This document shows positions 39,222 through 49,822 of a stretch of DNA of 64,000 nt, in pieces. This DNA is from Pantoea agglomerans NBRC 102470 (lineage in GTDB: Bacteria; Pseudomonadota; Gammaproteobacteria; Enterobacterales; Enterobacteriaceae): positions 124,001 to 188,000 of the forward strand of contig NZ_BCZA01000004.1 in assembly GCF_001598475.1 (NCBI RefSeq). The letters are read 5' to 3'. Under the pieces are notes generated by a model. It had not been told where the DNA came from, ran no database searches, and saw only the letters and a program-made list of their open reading frames with translations. The position numbers and the translations under genes were made by a program. Each line of letters begins with the position of its first letter. Position 1 is the stretch's first letter.

Positions 39222-39272
39222 GGTGAATCCTCTCGTTGATTCTCATAAGTTTTGCCAGACGCATACCGCGTC

Positions 39273-40292
39273 TTACCTGAAACCGCTTGCGGCCATCGCT
39301 AACGTCGTGTCGAGCATTCGGTTAGCAAAGCCCCATTCGTTGTCACACCAGACCAGGGTCTTGATAAGGTGTTGACCGCTGACCCGCGTTTGTGTTCCGT
39401 CCACAATGGCACTGTGCGGATCATGGTTAAAATCTACTGAGACTAACGGTAATTCCGTATAGTCAACTATACCACGAAATGTCCCTTCTGCCGCGCTTCG
39501 CAACAGGGTGTTAACTTCACACGCCGTCACCGCCTGATGCACAGAAACGCTGAGATCAATGGCCGTCACGTTAATCGTCGGAACGCGAACGGCTATCGCC
39601 TCGAAGCGATCGTTGAATTTCGGAAAAATACGGGTAATGCCTGCCGCCAGGCGAGTGTCCACCGGGATGATCGACTGACTGGCTGCACGCGTACGGCGCA
39701 GATCGCTGTGATAGGCGTCGATCACCTGCTGATCGTGCATCGCCGAGTGGATCGTGGTGACGGTGCCGGATTCGATACCAAACGCATCATCCAGCAGTTT
39801 AATCACCGGGATAATGCAGTTAGTGGTACAGGAAGCGTTGGAGACGATGCGGTCACTGGCGGTGAGTAACTGCTGGTTAACGCCATACACCACTGTGGCG
39901 TCGAGATCGTTTCCGCCGGGATGAGAGAACAGCACTTTTTTGGCGCCAGCCTGAAGATGCGCTTCGCCATCAGCGCGTGAGCCATAGACGCCGGTGCAGT
40001 CCAGCACCACATCCACGTCGAGTTCACGCCACGGCAGATCGGCAATGGCTGCACGGTGCAAAATGCGCAGGGTATCGCCACCCACCCACATTACATCGCG
40101 CTCCTGGCGGACATCGAAAGCAAAACGGCCATGGCTGGTATCGTATTTCAGCAGATGCGCCATACCGGTGGCTTCTGCCAGCTCGTTAATCGCGACCACG
40201 GTGATCTCTGCACGTCGGCCCGTTTCATACAGCGCGCGCAGGACGTTGCGTCCAATCCGGCCAAAACCATTTATCGCTACCCGTACCGTCAT
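39273..40292 (-). CDS. epd: D-erythrose-4-phosphate dehydrogenase
   Basis: NAD-dependent enzyme related to GAPDH that makes 4-phosphoerythronate for pyridoxal phosphate synthesis. 339 residues, as in E. coli. NAD-binding [17 protein letters not shown] at the N-terminus; catalytic Cys in [14 protein letters not shown], followed by the [14 protein letters not shown] that distinguishes Epd from GapA. The start follows GGAGAGAA. First gene of the cluster with pgk and fbaA, behind a 313-bp region. Confidence 0.96.
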   Translation of the reverse strand: MTVRVAINGFGRIGRNVLRALYETGRRAEITVVAINELAEATGMAHLLKYDTSHGRFAFDVRQERDVMWVGGDTLRILHRAAIADLPWRELDVDVVLDCTGVYGSRADGEAHLQAGAKKVLFSHPGGNDLDATVVYGVNQQLLTASDRIVSNASCTTNCIIPVIKLLDDAFGIESGTVTTIHSAMHDQQVIDAYHSDLRRTRAASQSIIPVDTRLAAGITRIFPKFNDRFEAIAVRVPTINVTAIDLSVSVHQAVTACEVNTLLRSAAEGTFRGIVDYTELPLVSVDFNHDPHSAIVDGTQTRVSGQHLIKTLVWCDNEWGFANRMLDTTLAMAASGFR

Positions 40293-40605
40293 TTCTCTCC
40301 TGCCACGTCAGACTGAAAAAAACGTGCCGTTAGCCTGAGCGTTTCACTGCATTTTGTACAGGAGATTCTTACCCGGCATTGTCCGAAACCAGGGCGATTT
40401 GCCTGGCGACTGAAACGGTTCAGCTACAATAATAGAAGGAAGGAATAACAGGAATGATTGTGATCAATCTGGCTGCTTAAATTTGGATCTGCGTCACAAA
40501 TTAAGGCAAAAGGCGGTTATTACTGCAGGAATAAAAAATAAAAGGGACGAAAATTTCGTCCCTCTGTTTTTACAGTCGGGCGGGAACAGGCCCGCCTGAC
40601 CGGTT
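40293..40605. promoter_or_regulatory. epd promoter region and tktA terminator
   Basis: A 313-bp region without genes. Left part: expected epd-pgk promoter, which is under CRP and Cra in E. coli. A CRP-like TTGGA-N6-TCACA is at 40483-40498. Right part: the tktA terminator at 40531-40563. Confidence 0.5.
40531..40563 (-). terminator. tktA terminator
   Basis: AGGGACGA (40543-40550) pairs with TCGTCCCT (40556-40563). On the minus strand the stem is followed by TTTATTTTTTATT, a typical Rho-independent terminator about 43 bp past the tktA stop. Confidence 0.8.
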
Positions 40606-42600
40606 TTACGCCAGCAGCGCTTTCGCTTTCGCGACGACGTTGTCGACGGTAAAGCCAAACAGTTCGAACAGCTGATCGGCAGGTGCAGATTCGCCGAAGC
40701 TGGTCATGCCCACGATAGCGCCGTTCAGGCCGGTGTATTTGAACCAGTAATCAGCGATGCCCGCTTCGATTGCGACGCGTGCGCTGACCGCTTTTGGCAG
40801 CACGGATTCACGGTACTCATCACTCTGCTTGTCGAAGGCATCCGTTGATGGCATAGAGACCACGCGCACTTTGCGGCCTTCGCTGGTGAGTTTGTCCCAG
40901 GCACCGACAGCCAGCTCAACTTCGGAACCGGTGGCGATCAGGATCAGCTCAGGCGTGCCATCGCAATCTTTCAGCACGTAACCGCCGCGCGCTACGTTAG
41001 CCAGCTGTGCCGTGTCACGCTCCTGCTGCGCCAGGTTCTGACGGGAGAAGATCAGCGCAGTCGGGCCATCTTTACGCTCAATGGCATATTTCCACGCCAC
41101 CGCGGATTCAACCTGGTCACATGGACGCCACAGGCTCATGTTTGGCGTGGTGCGCAGGCTCGCCATCTGTTCAACCGGCTGGTGCGTCGGGCCATCTTCG
41201 CCCAGACCGATAGAGTCGTGGGTGTAGACCATGATCTGACGGATCTTCATCAGTGCCGCCATACGCGCTGCGTTACGCGCATATTCAACAAACATCAGGA
41301 AGGTCGCGGTGTAAGGCAGGAAGCCGCCGTGCAGCGCCAGGCCATTGGCGATTGCGGTCATACCGAACTCACGCACGCCGTAGTGGATGTAGTTACCCGC
41401 AGCATCTTCGTTGATCGGCTTAGAGCCAGACCAGATTGTCAGGTTGCTGGGTGCCAGATCGGCTGAGCCGCCCAGGTATTCCGGCAGAATTTTACCGAAA
41501 GCTTCAATAGCATTCTGTGAGGCTTTACGGCTGGCGATCTTCGCCGGGTTCGCCTGCAGCTGCTCAACGAACTTCTGCGACTCTTCCTGCCAGTTAGCTG
41601 GCAGTTCGTTGCTGACGCGGCGTTTAAACTCGGCAGCCAGTTCAGGATGAGCCTGTGCGTAAGCGGCGAATTTCTCATTCCATGCAGACTCTTTCGCCTG
41701 GCCCGCTTCTTTCGCGTCCCACTCAGCGTAGATATCAGAAGGAATTACGAACGGCGCGTGGGTCCAGCCCAGCTGTTTGCGGGTCAGTGCCACTTCATCA
41801 TCACCCAGCGGTGCGCCGTGTGAATCATGGGTACCGGCTTTGTTCGGTGAACCAAAACCGATAACGGTTTTGCACATCAGTAGTGAAGGCTTGTCGCTGA
41901 CGCTTTTCGCTTCCTCGATCGCTTTCGCAATCGCATCCGCATCGTGACCATCGACGCCGCGCACCACGTGCCAGCCATAAGCTTCAAAGCGCTTAGCGGT
42001 GTCGTCGGTGAACCAGCCATCAATGTGACCATCGATAGAGATACCGTTGTCATCATAAAACGCCACCAGTTTGCCCAGCTTCAGGGTACCGGCCAGTGAG
42101 CAGACTTCGTGCGAGATACCTTCCATCATGCAGCCATCACCCATGAAGACATAGGTGTTGTGGTCTACGATGTCATGACCCGGACGGTTGAACTGTGCTG
42201 CCAGCGTGCGCTCAGCAATGGCAAAACCTACTGCGTTAGCGATGCCCTGCCCCAGCGGACCGGTAGTGGTTTCAACACCCACGGTGTAGCCATATTCCGG
42301 GTGACCTGGAGTTTTTGAGTGCAGCTGACGGAAGTTTTCCAGTTCGCTCAGGGGCAGATCGTAACCGGTCAGGTGCAACAGGCTATAGATCAGCATTGAG
42401 CCGTGACCGTTAGAGAGCACGAAACGGTCGCGGTCAGCCCACAGCGGGTTGGTTGGGTTGTGGTTCAGGAAGCCGCGCCAGAGTACTTCAGCGATGTCCG
42501 CCATGCCCATTGGGGCACCCGGATGTCCCGATTTCGCTTTCTGTACTGCATCCATACTTAACGCACGAATGGCGTTGGCAAGCTCTTTACGAGAGGGCAT
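40606..42600 (-). CDS. tktA: Transketolase 1
   Basis: Thiamine diphosphate enzyme of the pentose phosphate pathway, transferring two-carbon units. 664 residues. TPP motif [12 protein letters not shown] through the NDNGIS-like [15 protein letters not shown]; the pyrimidine domain begins around [20 protein letters not shown]; the conserved [24 protein letters not shown] segment appears as [20 protein letters not shown]. The start follows TGGAGTAGAAA. It is divergent from loiP. Confidence 0.97.
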   Translation of the reverse strand: MPSRKELANAIRALSMDAVQKAKSGHPGAPMGMADIAEVLWRGFLNHNPTNPLWADRDRFVLSNGHGSMLIYSLLHLTGYDLPLSELENFRQLHSKTPGHPEYGYTVGVETTTGPLGQGIANAVGFAIAERTLAAQFNRPGHDIVDHNTYVFMGDGCMMEGISHEVCSLAGTLKLGKLVAFYDDNGISIDGHIDGWFTDDTAKRFEAYGWHVVRGVDGHDADAIAKAIEEAKSVSDKPSLLMCKTVIGFGSPNKAGTHDSHGAPLGDDEVALTRKQLGWTHAPFVIPSDIYAEWDAKEAGQAKESAWNEKFAAYAQAHPELAAEFKRRVSNELPANWQEESQKFVEQLQANPAKIASRKASQNAIEAFGKILPEYLGGSADLAPSNLTIWSGSKPINEDAAGNYIHYGVREFGMTAIANGLALHGGFLPYTATFLMFVEYARNAARMAALMKIRQIMVYTHDSIGLGEDGPTHQPVEQMASLRTTPNMSLWRPCDQVESAVAWKYAIERKDGPTALIFSRQNLAQQERDTAQLANVARGGYVLKDCDGTPELILIATGSEVELAVGAWDKLTSEGRKVRVVSMPSTDAFDKQSDEYRESVLPKAVSARVAIEAGIADYWFKYTGLNGAIVGMTSFGESAPADQLFELFGFTVDNVVAKAKALLA

Positions 42601-42871
42601 TTTCTACTCCAGGTCGGATTAATGCTTCGCACCTTAACTTATTGTTATTAATGAGTTACCGGGCAAAACAAGGAAAAAGTTGCCCATCAATGTACATGAG
42701 AAACGGGGCAAAAGTACATGCTGTAAAACGCTAAATGCAGCCGCTTCGTATGGCTTTTCCAGCCATATCTGCTAGCAAAGTGCAGACTGGCACGCTATAA
42801 CCAAATCGTTTATTCACCTGTCTGAGTTTCAGGTGTTTGTTTTTCTTACCTTGTTATGAATGGGATACAGC
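42601..42871. promoter_or_regulatory. tktA-loiP divergent control region
   Basis: A 271-bp region with the promoters of tktA and loiP. Near loiP a hairpin CACCTG (42815-42820) with CAGGTG (42830-42835) is followed by TTTGTTTTTCTT, resembling an intrinsic terminator in the loiP leader, 25 nt before its ATG. Confidence 0.5.
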
Positions 42872-43627
42872 ATGAAAATCAAAAAAATGGTGTTAGCGCT
42901 TGGACTGACGACGCTGCTGAGTGGCTGTCAGGGTTTAGACAATAATGCGCTGATGCAGTCGGGCGCGCAGGCGTATCAGGCTTATACCCTCAGCGACGAT
43001 CAGGTAAAACAGCTGAGCGATAAATCCTGTGAGCAGATGGACAAAGATAATCAGATTGCGCCTGCTAACAGTGATTATCAGCAGCGTCTGAACAAGATCG
43101 CCGCGGCGTTGGGCGATAACATCAACGGCGTACCGGCTAACTACAAGGTTTATCAGACCAAAGATGTCAACGCCTGGGCGATGGCAAATGGCTGTATTCG
43201 TGTTTACAGCGGTCTGATGGATATGATGACTGACAATGAAGTGGAAGGCGTGCTGGGTCATGAGATGGGCCACGTCGCGTTAGGTCATACGCGCAAGGCG
43301 ATGCAGCTGGCATATGCCACAACCGCGGCCCGCACCGCAGCCGCCTCGGTTGGCGGCGTGATTGGTTCACTGTCGCAGTCGCAGCTGGGTGAAATGGGTG
43401 AAAAACTGGTGAATGCGCAGTTCTCCCAGACGCAGGAGTCACAGGCGGATGACTACTCCTACGACCTGATGAAGAAGCGCAATATCGATCCAATGGGCCT
43501 GGCCACCAGCTTTGAAAAGCTGGCGAAGATGGAACAGGGACGTCAGAGTTCGATGTTTGACTCGCATCCCGCCTCTGAAGCGCGCGCCGCGCATATTCGT
43601 GAGCGAATTGCTGCCGACAGCAAGTAA
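42872..43627 (+). CDS. loiP: Metalloprotease LoiP (YggG)
   Basis: Outer-membrane lipoprotein and M48 metallopeptidase; in E. coli it is induced at low osmolarity, cleaves Phe-Phe bonds and interacts with Era. 251 residues. The signal peptide ends in lipobox L-S-G-C with Cys19. Zinc motif HEMGH at 130-134 with the third ligand Glu189 in the ESQADDYSYD stretch. The catalytic domain is otherwise close to E. coli (ANGCIRVYSGLMDMMTDNEV). I start at ATG 42872, which gives the proper lipoprotein signal. Confidence 0.95.
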   Translation: MKIKKMVLALGLTTLLSGCQGLDNNALMQSGAQAYQAYTLSDDQVKQLSDKSCEQMDKDNQIAPANSDYQQRLNKIAAALGDNINGVPANYKVYQTKDVNAWAMANGCIRVYSGLMDMMTDNEVEGVLGHEMGHVALGHTRKAMQLAYATTAARTAAASVGGVIGSLSQSQLGEMGEKLVNAQFSQTQESQADDYSYDLMKKRNIDPMGLATSFEKLAKMEQGRQSSMFDSHPASEARAAHIRERIAADSK

Positions 43628-43638
43628 TTCCGCCTCTG

Positions 43639-43665
43639 AGCGCGCATGCATCCGGCGTGCGCGCT
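43639..43665. terminator. Hairpin between loiP and the YidB-like gene
   Basis: AGCGCGCA (43639-43646) pairs with TGCGCGCT (43658-43665), between convergent stops. GC-rich without a T-run. Confidence 0.45.
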
Positions 43666-43682
43666 TAGCCGTGCGAAGTCCG

Positions 43683-44093
43683 CTAGCGCTTAAATATCTG
43701 ATCCACCATCGAGCCCAGATCCAGCTTATTGTCATGCAGCGCCTGTTCATCCATGTGTCCCTGCGGCGACATTTTATCAATCAGCTGCGGCAATAGCGCA
43801 GCCAGCGTACCCGATGCCCCTTTCACATCGGTGCCGAGTTTGTCGGCCAGTGACTGCAGTTCATCCTGACCAAAAGCAGACTGAATCTCACTGTGGCCAA
43901 ACGGATGGTTATCGCCGGTGCCGATCCAGGAACCAAACACCTCACCCAGCCCGCCCTGCTGGAATTTTTGCAGCAGCACTTCAATACCGCCCTGCTCCTG
44001 CACCCAATGCCAGACAGCCTGTAACTGTCCCGGCGGATGCCCTTCACTCTGGTTGCCATCCAGTGCGCCAGCCAGTTCATCAAGAAAGCCCAT
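43683..44093 (-). CDS. YidB-like DUF937 protein
   Basis: A 136-residue protein resembling E. coli YidB. Shared features are the opening M-G-(F/L)-x-D-E, the WVQEQGGIEVLLQKFQQGGL block, the repeated-glycine turn after it, and KLGTDVKGASGTLAALLPQL near the C-terminus followed by IDKMSPQGH. The function of DUF937 proteins is unknown. I start at 44093 (MGFLDELAG) behind GGAGAT. E. coli has no such gene between loiP and speB; its yidB lies near gyrB, so this copy is either moved or a paralogue. It is monocistronic. Confidence 0.85.
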   Translation of the reverse strand: MGFLDELAGALDGNQSEGHPPGQLQAVWHWVQEQGGIEVLLQKFQQGGLGEVFGSWIGTGDNHPFGHSEIQSAFGQDELQSLADKLGTDVKGASGTLAALLPQLIDKMSPQGHMDEQALHDNKLDLGSMVDQIFKR

Positions 44094-44219
44094 GATTATC
44101 TCCACTACGCCATTTTTACGCTGTAAGTTTAGTTGCAGATAGGGGTTCGCGCCTGACGGTTACCCGTCGGGGTCAGAAGGGAATCGATCGGATCCGGCAA
44201 AGAGAGGAAGATCACAGCA

Positions 44220-44281
44220 GCGGCGTCTGCCCGATGGACAGGACGCCGCGTTCAGCGCCTGCCGGACTGAAGCCGGCAGGC
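44220..44281. terminator. Two hairpins downstream of speB
   Basis: GCGGCGTC/GACGCCGC (44220-44227 with 44242-44249) and GCCTGCCGG/CCGGCAGGC (44257-44265 with 44273-44281), end-to-end, just past the speB stop. Neither has a T-run. They may stabilise the speB mRNA end or aid Rho-dependent termination. Confidence 0.45.
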
Positions 44282-44289
44282 AGCAGGCA

Positions 44290-45210
44290 TCAGCCTTTGT
44301 TCACAGCCTGAACATGCAGCATATCCAGCGCCAGCGTAGCCGCTGCCAGTGCCGTTAAATCAGCATGATCGTAACCCGGTGCGACTTCCACCAGATCCAT
44401 GCCGACAATGTTCATGCCCTGCAGGCCACGGATCAGCTTGGTCGCTTTATCGGTGGTCAGGCCGCCAATCACCGGCGTGCCGGTGCCAGGTGCATGTGCC
44501 GGATCCAGACAGTCGATATCGAAGGTCAGATAGACCGGCAGATCGCCGACGGTGCGTTTCACTTCGGCGAGAATATCATCAACGCTGCGGTCGTTGACCT
44601 GCGCCGCATCCAGCACGTTGAAGCCCAGGCTCTTGTCGAATTCGGTACGGATACCAATCTGCACTGAGTGCTGCGGATCGATCAGACCCTCTTTCGGCGC
44701 GGTAAAGAACATGGTGCCGTGGTCGAAGGTCGGGCCGTTGGAGTAGGTGTCGGTATGCGCATCAAAGTGCACCAGCGCCATCTTGCCGAAGTGTTTTGCA
44801 TGGGCGCGCAGCAGCGGCAGTGTGACATAGTGGTCGCCGCCAAAGGTCATCATGCGCTTGCCATTGGCCAGCAGTTTTTCAGCATGGGCCTGCAATTTGT
44901 CGGAGAGATCCTGCGAATCACCGAAGGCGTAAACCAGATCGCCGCAATCGACGACGTTCAGACGCTGACGCAGGTCGAAATCCCACGGCCAGCGGCAGCC
45001 TTCCCAGGCCAGATTGGTGGAGATCTGGCGAATCGCGCCCGGACCCAGGCGGCTGCCCGGACGACCCGAGGTCGCGGCATCAAACGGCACGCCGGTGATA
45101 ACCCACTCGGCGTCGCTGTCGTAAGGCTGAAAATTCAGCGGAAAACGCATGAAACCAAAGGCGTTAGAAACCAGGGAGTTGTCGTACTGATTGCCAAGCG
45201 TGTTATGCAT
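44290..45210 (-). CDS. speB: Agmatinase
   Basis: Mn-dependent ureohydrolase that splits agmatine to putrescine and urea, the second step of the arginine route to polyamines. 306 residues from ATG 45210 ([20 protein letters not shown]), which matches the E. coli start and follows AGAGAG. Metal ligands: [10 protein letters not shown] (His), DAHTDTY (Asp-His-Asp) and [17 protein letters not shown] (Asp-Asp). It lies downstream of speA with a hairpin terminator between, as in E. coli. Confidence 0.96.
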   Translation of the reverse strand: MHNTLGNQYDNSLVSNAFGFMRFPLNFQPYDSDAEWVITGVPFDAATSGRPGSRLGPGAIRQISTNLAWEGCRWPWDFDLRQRLNVVDCGDLVYAFGDSQDLSDKLQAHAEKLLANGKRMMTFGGDHYVTLPLLRAHAKHFGKMALVHFDAHTDTYSNGPTFDHGTMFFTAPKEGLIDPQHSVQIGIRTEFDKSLGFNVLDAAQVNDRSVDDILAEVKRTVGDLPVYLTFDIDCLDPAHAPGTGTPVIGGLTTDKATKLIRGLQGMNIVGMDLVEVAPGYDHADLTALAAATLALDMLHVQAVNKG

Positions 45211-45269
45211 AATTGCTCTCTCTATGTGCGTAAGTCGGGCCAGCCCGCAAACCATTAAGGTTGAGATGA

Positions 45270-45312
45270 AAAAAATCCCCTCCGCGTCGTTAGGCCCGAC
45301 GAGGAAGGGATT
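45270..45312 (-). terminator. Terminator between speA and speB
   Basis: On the minus strand a long interrupted stem pairs AATCCCTTCC-TCGTCG with CGACGC-GGAGGGGATT and ends in a T tract (plus-strand A 45269-45275). It likely limits readthrough from speA so that speB can also be expressed independently. Confidence 0.75.
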
Positions 45313-45379
45313 GAGTGAGTCAGATTATCGACATAGTTAACGGCAACTGCAATATGCGATTACCGGTCGCCATAATCGA

Positions 45380-47356
45380 TTATTCATCTTCTAAATAGGT
45401 ATAGCCGTAGAGGCCGCTCTCGAACTCTTCCAGGAACTGCGCGCGCAGCTCTTCGTCGAGATCGGATGCCTGAACCTGATTGCGGAACAGCGCCATCAGC
45501 TCGTTGGGATCAAGTTGTACGTAACGCAGCATGTCCGCCACGGTGTCGCCTTCATCGGAGAGCTGCACTTCCACATCGCCATTTTCGCGTGCGTAGACAT
45601 CCACCGCTTCGGTGTCACCAAACAGGTTATGCATGTTGCCCAGAATTTCCTGATAAGCACCCACCATAAAGAAGCCCAGCATGGGTGGGTTATCAAGGTC
45701 ATATTCCGGCATCGGCATGGTCGTCGCGATACCGTCGCCATCCACGTAGTGATCGATGGTGCCATCGGAGTCACAGGTGATGTCGAGCAGCACGGCACGG
45801 CGCTCCGGCTTCTTGTTCAGCCCTTCCAGCGGCAGTACCGGGAACAGCTGATCGATACCCCACGCATCCGGCATTGACTGGAACAGCGAGAAGTTAACGT
45901 AAATCTTATCCGCCATCCGCTCCTGCAGTTCGTCGATGATTGGACGGTGTGCACGGTTGCTCGGATCGAGATGCTGCTGAATATAGTGGCAGATGCTCAG
46001 ATAGAGCTGCTCAGCCCATGAACGCTGCTTGAGATCGTAGGTGCCTGACGAGTAGCCGGTATGGATATCAAACAGATCCATCTGGCTGTCATGCAGCCAT
46101 TCACGCAGCGAACGGCGGGTACTTGGCTCGTGCATCTCCTGCCAGGTTTCCCACATGCTGAGGATCGGGCGCGGCGCATCCGCATCCGGCGTTTCAGGTT
46201 CGCTGAACTCGTTGCGCTCCACACCAATGATGTTGGAGACCAGCACCGTGTGGTGCGCGGTTACCGCACGGCCCGACTCGGTGATCACCGTCGGATGCTC
46301 CAGACCGTGCTCATCACAGGCAGCACCAATCGCCCAGATTACGTTGTTGGCATACTCATTCAGGCCGTAGTTGACCGAGCAGTCAGACTGCGAGCGCGTT
46401 CCTTCGTAATCGACGCCCAGACCGCCGCCGACGTCGAAACACTTGATGTTGACGCCCAGCTTGGCCAGTTCGACATAGAAGCGCGCCGACTCACGCACGC
46501 CGGTAGCGATATCGCGGATGTTGGACATCTGCGAGCCCAGATGGAAATGCAGCAGCTGCAGGCTGTCGATGCGACCCGCTTCGCGCATGATCTCAACCAG
46601 TTTCAGCACCTGGGTGGCTGACAGGCCAAACTTCGACTTTTCGCCGCCGCTCGACTGCCATTTACCGGAGCCCTGCGAAGCCAGACGCGCACGGATACCA
46701 AGACGTGGCACCACATTCAGACGCTCTGCTTCTTCCAGCACCAGCCGCACTTCGGTCATCTTCTCCAGCACCAGATAGACCTTGTGGCCCATCTTCTCGC
46801 CGATCAGCGCCAGACGAATATATTCGCGATCTTTATAGCCGTTACAGACGATCACCGAACGGGTCTGACCGGCGTGGGCCAGCACCGCCATCAGTTCGGC
46901 TTTTGAGCCCGCTTCCAGTCCCAGCGGTTCGCCGGAGTGGATCAGTGACTCAATCACGCGTTTGTGCTGGTTAACTTTAATCGGGTAAACCAGGAAGTAG
47001 TCGCCTTTGTAACCGTAGGATTCACGCGCACGTTTAAAGGCGGCGTTAATGGAACGCAGACGGTGTTGCAGGATCTGCGGGAAGCAGAACAAAGCAGGCA
47101 GACGCTGGCCCTGCGCTTCGCGCTCTTTGACCAGACGGGCTAAATCGACGCGCACGTCAGGACGATCCGGATCGGGACAGACACTGATGTGGCCCAGTTC
47201 GTTAACGTCGTAATAGTTGTTGCCCCACCAGGCGATGTTGTACGTACGCAACATTTTGCTCGCATCCTGATCGTTCATTGCAACCTCCTGCATGGAGCGG
47301 AGTGTACCCTGTTCGCCAGCTGACGAACCTTTGATATTCTTCATGTCGTCAGACAT
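45380..47356 (-). CDS. speA: Biosynthetic arginine decarboxylase
   Basis: PLP enzyme that converts arginine to agmatine. 658 residues, as in E. coli. PLP lysine in [22 protein letters not shown] and [14 protein letters not shown] are fold-type III motifs; the conserved Cys is in DITCDSDG. The start at 47356 (MSDDMKN) follows GAGGTT. A second Met about 26 residues on ([10 protein letters not shown]) corresponds to the shorter form reported for E. coli. It is divergent from metK across 843 bp. Confidence 0.96.
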   Translation of the reverse strand: MSDDMKNIKGSSAGEQGTLRSMQEVAMNDQDASKMLRTYNIAWWGNNYYDVNELGHISVCPDPDRPDVRVDLARLVKEREAQGQRLPALFCFPQILQHRLRSINAAFKRARESYGYKGDYFLVYPIKVNQHKRVIESLIHSGEPLGLEAGSKAELMAVLAHAGQTRSVIVCNGYKDREYIRLALIGEKMGHKVYLVLEKMTEVRLVLEEAERLNVVPRLGIRARLASQGSGKWQSSGGEKSKFGLSATQVLKLVEIMREAGRIDSLQLLHFHLGSQMSNIRDIATGVRESARFYVELAKLGVNIKCFDVGGGLGVDYEGTRSQSDCSVNYGLNEYANNVIWAIGAACDEHGLEHPTVITESGRAVTAHHTVLVSNIIGVERNEFSEPETPDADAPRPILSMWETWQEMHEPSTRRSLREWLHDSQMDLFDIHTGYSSGTYDLKQRSWAEQLYLSICHYIQQHLDPSNRAHRPIIDELQERMADKIYVNFSLFQSMPDAWGIDQLFPVLPLEGLNKKPERRAVLLDITCDSDGTIDHYVDGDGIATTMPMPEYDLDNPPMLGFFMVGAYQEILGNMHNLFGDTEAVDVYARENGDVEVQLSDEGDTVADMLRYVQLDPNELMALFRNQVQASDLDEELRAQFLEEFESGLYGYTYLEDE

Positions 47357-48199
47357 CGCGAACCTCAATTTTCCGTTGAAAGATGAAACTGTTAACCGGC
47401 TTTATGGCCGCTAATCTGAAAACCTGTTGCCACATTAAACGCAATGTCCTGTTCACCTTACGTTGCCGTCAGCGCGATTCACGCATGAGAGTTAAGTGTA
47501 AAACACCCGGGCCATCTCCGTTTAAACAGAGAACATTTAACTGATCTGTATTGACCATGGATAACCTGCGTCGTTCCGCTGCGCGAACGCAGAGAAGAGA
47601 CAAAACCGATCGAGCAGAGATAAAGATTAGCCTGCGCCTGTGTCGGTAAAATTACCGCATCGGACATCGCGTCGGCAGGAAAGAGAAACAGATGGGAGGC
47701 AGGAGAGAGCCAGCGCAGCGCCGCAGCGCAGAGAACCGGAAGAAGAAAAAGCGTGGTTCATTACTTGTATCACCTCCGCATATGCCAGGGGCACATGGAA
47801 AACAACCTGGGTGAAAGCCAGACCAGAGTCTGACAGGCGCGACGCAAACAGTGGCGTCATCCTTGCTGCTGCTATCAAAGCAGCGGCGTTTTATACAGTT
47901 TACAGCCGTAAAATGCAAAAATATTATCGGGGAATTGCGTGTAGCGTCAGCAAATTATGCCGATAACAGAGACAGGTTAAAGGCTGAAACAGAAAAAGGG
48001 CTGGTAATTGGTTTACCCTCTATCCTAAAATAGCCGTCCAGATGGTTTTCCATCTAAACAGGTTACTATCCAGGCGGTGTTGGCCTGCTGTGCTGACACA
48101 ACCTCACTGCTCGCGGCTTTGCCTGAAGGGGCGTCAGGTCAGACCACCTCACTGGCGCTATGCAGTCGTACTCAAACCATATTTAAGGTAAAGAACAGA
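47357..48199. other. 843-bp speA-metK intergenic region
   Basis: Largest gap in the window and purine-rich between 47580 and 47760. It should contain the speA promoter (TTTTACACTTAA around 47490-47503 on the minus strand) and the metK promoter with MetJ boxes. E. coli has small genes such as yqgB here. A 62-codon minus-strand frame at 47479-47667 ends in the in-frame residues C-F-T-L-N, which also occur near the end of E. coli YqgB, but the rest shows no similarity. Other short frames (47640-47966) look like chance. I call no gene. Confidence 0.45.
48032..48055. promoter_or_regulatory. MetJ box candidate upstream of metK
   Basis: Three contiguous 8-mers, AGCCGTCC, AGATGGTT and TTCCATCT, resemble degenerate copies of the MetJ consensus AGACGTCT (about 6, 5 and 4 of 8 matches). 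They lie about 145 bp before metK, just after a TAAAAT hexamer. metK is MetJ-repressed in E. coli. Confidence 0.5.
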
Positions 48200-49351
48200 A
48201 TGGCTAAACACCTTTTTACGTCCGAGTCTGTATCAGAAGGACATCCCGATAAAATCGCCGACCAGATCTCCGATGCTGTGCTGGATGCGATCCTTGAACA
48301 GGATCCTAAAGCGCGCGTGGCCTGCGAAACCTACGTTAAAACCGGTATGGTGCTGGTTGGCGGTGAAATCACCACCAGCGCCTGGGTTGATATCGAAGAG
48401 ATCACCCGTAAAACCGTACGTGAAATCGGCTATGTCCATTCCGATATGGGCTTTGACGCCAACTCCTGCGCGGTATTAAGCGCGATTGGTAAACAGTCTC
48501 AGGATATCAATCAGGGCGTTGACCGTACCGATCCGCTGGAACAGGGCGCGGGCGACCAGGGCCTGATGTTCGGCTATGCCACTAACGAAACAGACGTGCT
48601 GATGCCTGCGCCGGTGACCTATGCGCACCGTCTGGTACAGCATCAGGCTGAAGTGCGTAAAAACGGCACCCTGCCGTGGCTGCGCCCGGATGCCAAGAGC
48701 CAGGTCACTTTCCAGTATGACGATGGCAAAATCGTGGGCATCGATGCAGTTGTGCTCTCTACTCAGCACGCTGAATCTATCAGCCAGAAAGATCTGCAGG
48801 AAGCGGTGATGGAAGAGATCATCAAGCCGGTTCTGCCCGCAGAGTGGCTGAGCGCCTCGACCAAATATCACATCAACCCAACCGGTCGCTTTGTGATCGG
48901 CGGCCCGATGGGCGATTGCGGTCTGACCGGTCGTAAAATCATCGTAGACACCTACGGCGGCATGGCGCGTCATGGTGGCGGTGCGTTCTCGGGTAAAGAT
49001 CCATCTAAAGTTGACCGCTCTGCAGCCTATGCGGCACGTTACGTGGCGAAAAACATCGTAGCGGCCGGCCTGGCTGACCGTTGTGAAATCCAGGTCTCCT
49101 ACGCTATCGGCGTGGCTGAACCCACTTCTATCATGGTGGAAACCTTCGGCACCGAGAAAATCTCTACCGAACAGCTGACGCTGCTGGTGCGCGAGTTCTT
49201 CGACCTGCGTCCATATGGTCTGATCCAGATGCTGGATCTGCTGCACCCAATCTATAAAGAGACCGCAGCTTACGGTCACTTTGGTCGTGAACATTTCCCA
49301 TGGGAAAAAACCGACAAAGCTGCCCTGCTGCGTGAAGCGGCTGGCCTGTAA
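48200..49351 (+). CDS. metK: S-adenosylmethionine synthase
   Basis: Makes S-adenosylmethionine from methionine and ATP. 383 residues. Motifs: GHPDKIADQ near the N-terminus, [12 protein letters not shown], and [19 protein letters not shown]. Starting at ATG 48200 ([14 protein letters not shown]) behind AAGG gives the E. coli N-terminus; the frame is open upstream but has no similarity. The stop is followed by a clear terminator. The SAM it supplies is used by RsmE and TrmB, encoded later in the window. Confidence 0.97.
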   Translation: MAKHLFTSESVSEGHPDKIADQISDAVLDAILEQDPKARVACETYVKTGMVLVGGEITTSAWVDIEEITRKTVREIGYVHSDMGFDANSCAVLSAIGKQSQDINQGVDRTDPLEQGAGDQGLMFGYATNETDVLMPAPVTYAHRLVQHQAEVRKNGTLPWLRPDAKSQVTFQYDDGKIVGIDAVVLSTQHAESISQKDLQEAVMEEIIKPVLPAEWLSASTKYHINPTGRFVIGGPMGDCGLTGRKIIVDTYGGMARHGGGAFSGKDPSKVDRSAAYAARYVAKNIVAAGLADRCEIQVSYAIGVAEPTSIMVETFGTEKISTEQLTLLVREFFDLRPYGLIQMLDLLHPIYKETAAYGHFGREHFPWEKTDKAALLREAAGL

Positions 49352-49370
49352 GGTTACCGGCTGCTGATAA

Positions 49371-49398
49371 AAACCCTGCCACTGCGGCAGGGTTTTTT
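49371..49398 (+). terminator. metK terminator
   Basis: AAACCCTGCC (49371-49380), loop ACTGC, GGCAGGGTTT (49386-49395), followed by TTT. Strong Rho-independent terminator. Confidence 0.92.
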
Positions 49399-49584
49399 AT
49401 TGCCTTTTCAGCCCCATTGCTAACCGGAGCAATTTTGCTCCCGCTACCCTTCTGAACGAACAGGCCAGCGCAATTTCTGGTGAGCGCGTGACGACAAAAA
49501 AACGCATCTGCCCGACATCTTCTTCTCTCTGCAGCAAATTTTCAGTTCTCAGCTACACTTCTTTTCGCTTTTTCTGACGACTAA

Positions 49585-49600
49585 ATGTTAACGATTACAA
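49585..49600. promoter_or_regulatory. Second GalR/GalS-like operator
   Basis: ATGTTAACGATTACAA matches most of the GTGKAANCGNTTNCAC consensus, with the central CG and TTnCA half kept. It lies 203 bp upstream of the stronger operator. Confidence 0.45.
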
Positions 49601-49787
49601 ATTGAAATGCTTTGTTTATCCGATATTTAGGAATTAACGCACGTAGTTATTCTGCTGAAAATGCGTTATTTTCAGCGTCGTCTGATAGCCAGTAAATAGA
49701 GCATTGTCAGAAACTTAATGAGTGCTATACCTCACTGGTTAATTAATCTTTCCGGGAAAAATATGCTGAATTTCAGGGTTTCAGCGT

Positions 49788-49803
49788 GTGTAAGCGATTA
49801 CAC
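49788..49803. promoter_or_regulatory. GalR/GalS operator of galP
   Basis: GTGTAAGCGATTACAC fits the GalR/GalS consensus fully and has perfect GTGTAA/TTACAC half-sites. It lies 83 bp before the galP ATG. Confidence 0.85.
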
Positions 49804-49806
49804 TGA

Positions 49807-49822
49807 TGTGATCAGGCTCACT
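49807..49822. promoter_or_regulatory. CRP site of galP
   Basis: TGTGA-TCAGGC-TCACT matches 9 of 10 half-site positions of the CRP consensus and abuts the GalR/GalS operator. Confidence 0.75.

Noticed and set aside
47627..47966. Overlapping short frames on both strands between speA and metK
   Set aside because: Mutually overlapping, low-complexity Arg/Ser-rich translations with no similarity or start signals.
48077..48199. Upstream in-frame extension of metK
   Set aside because: The frame is open but starts at a non-ATG codon, has no similarity, and follows the likely MetJ site and promoter region.
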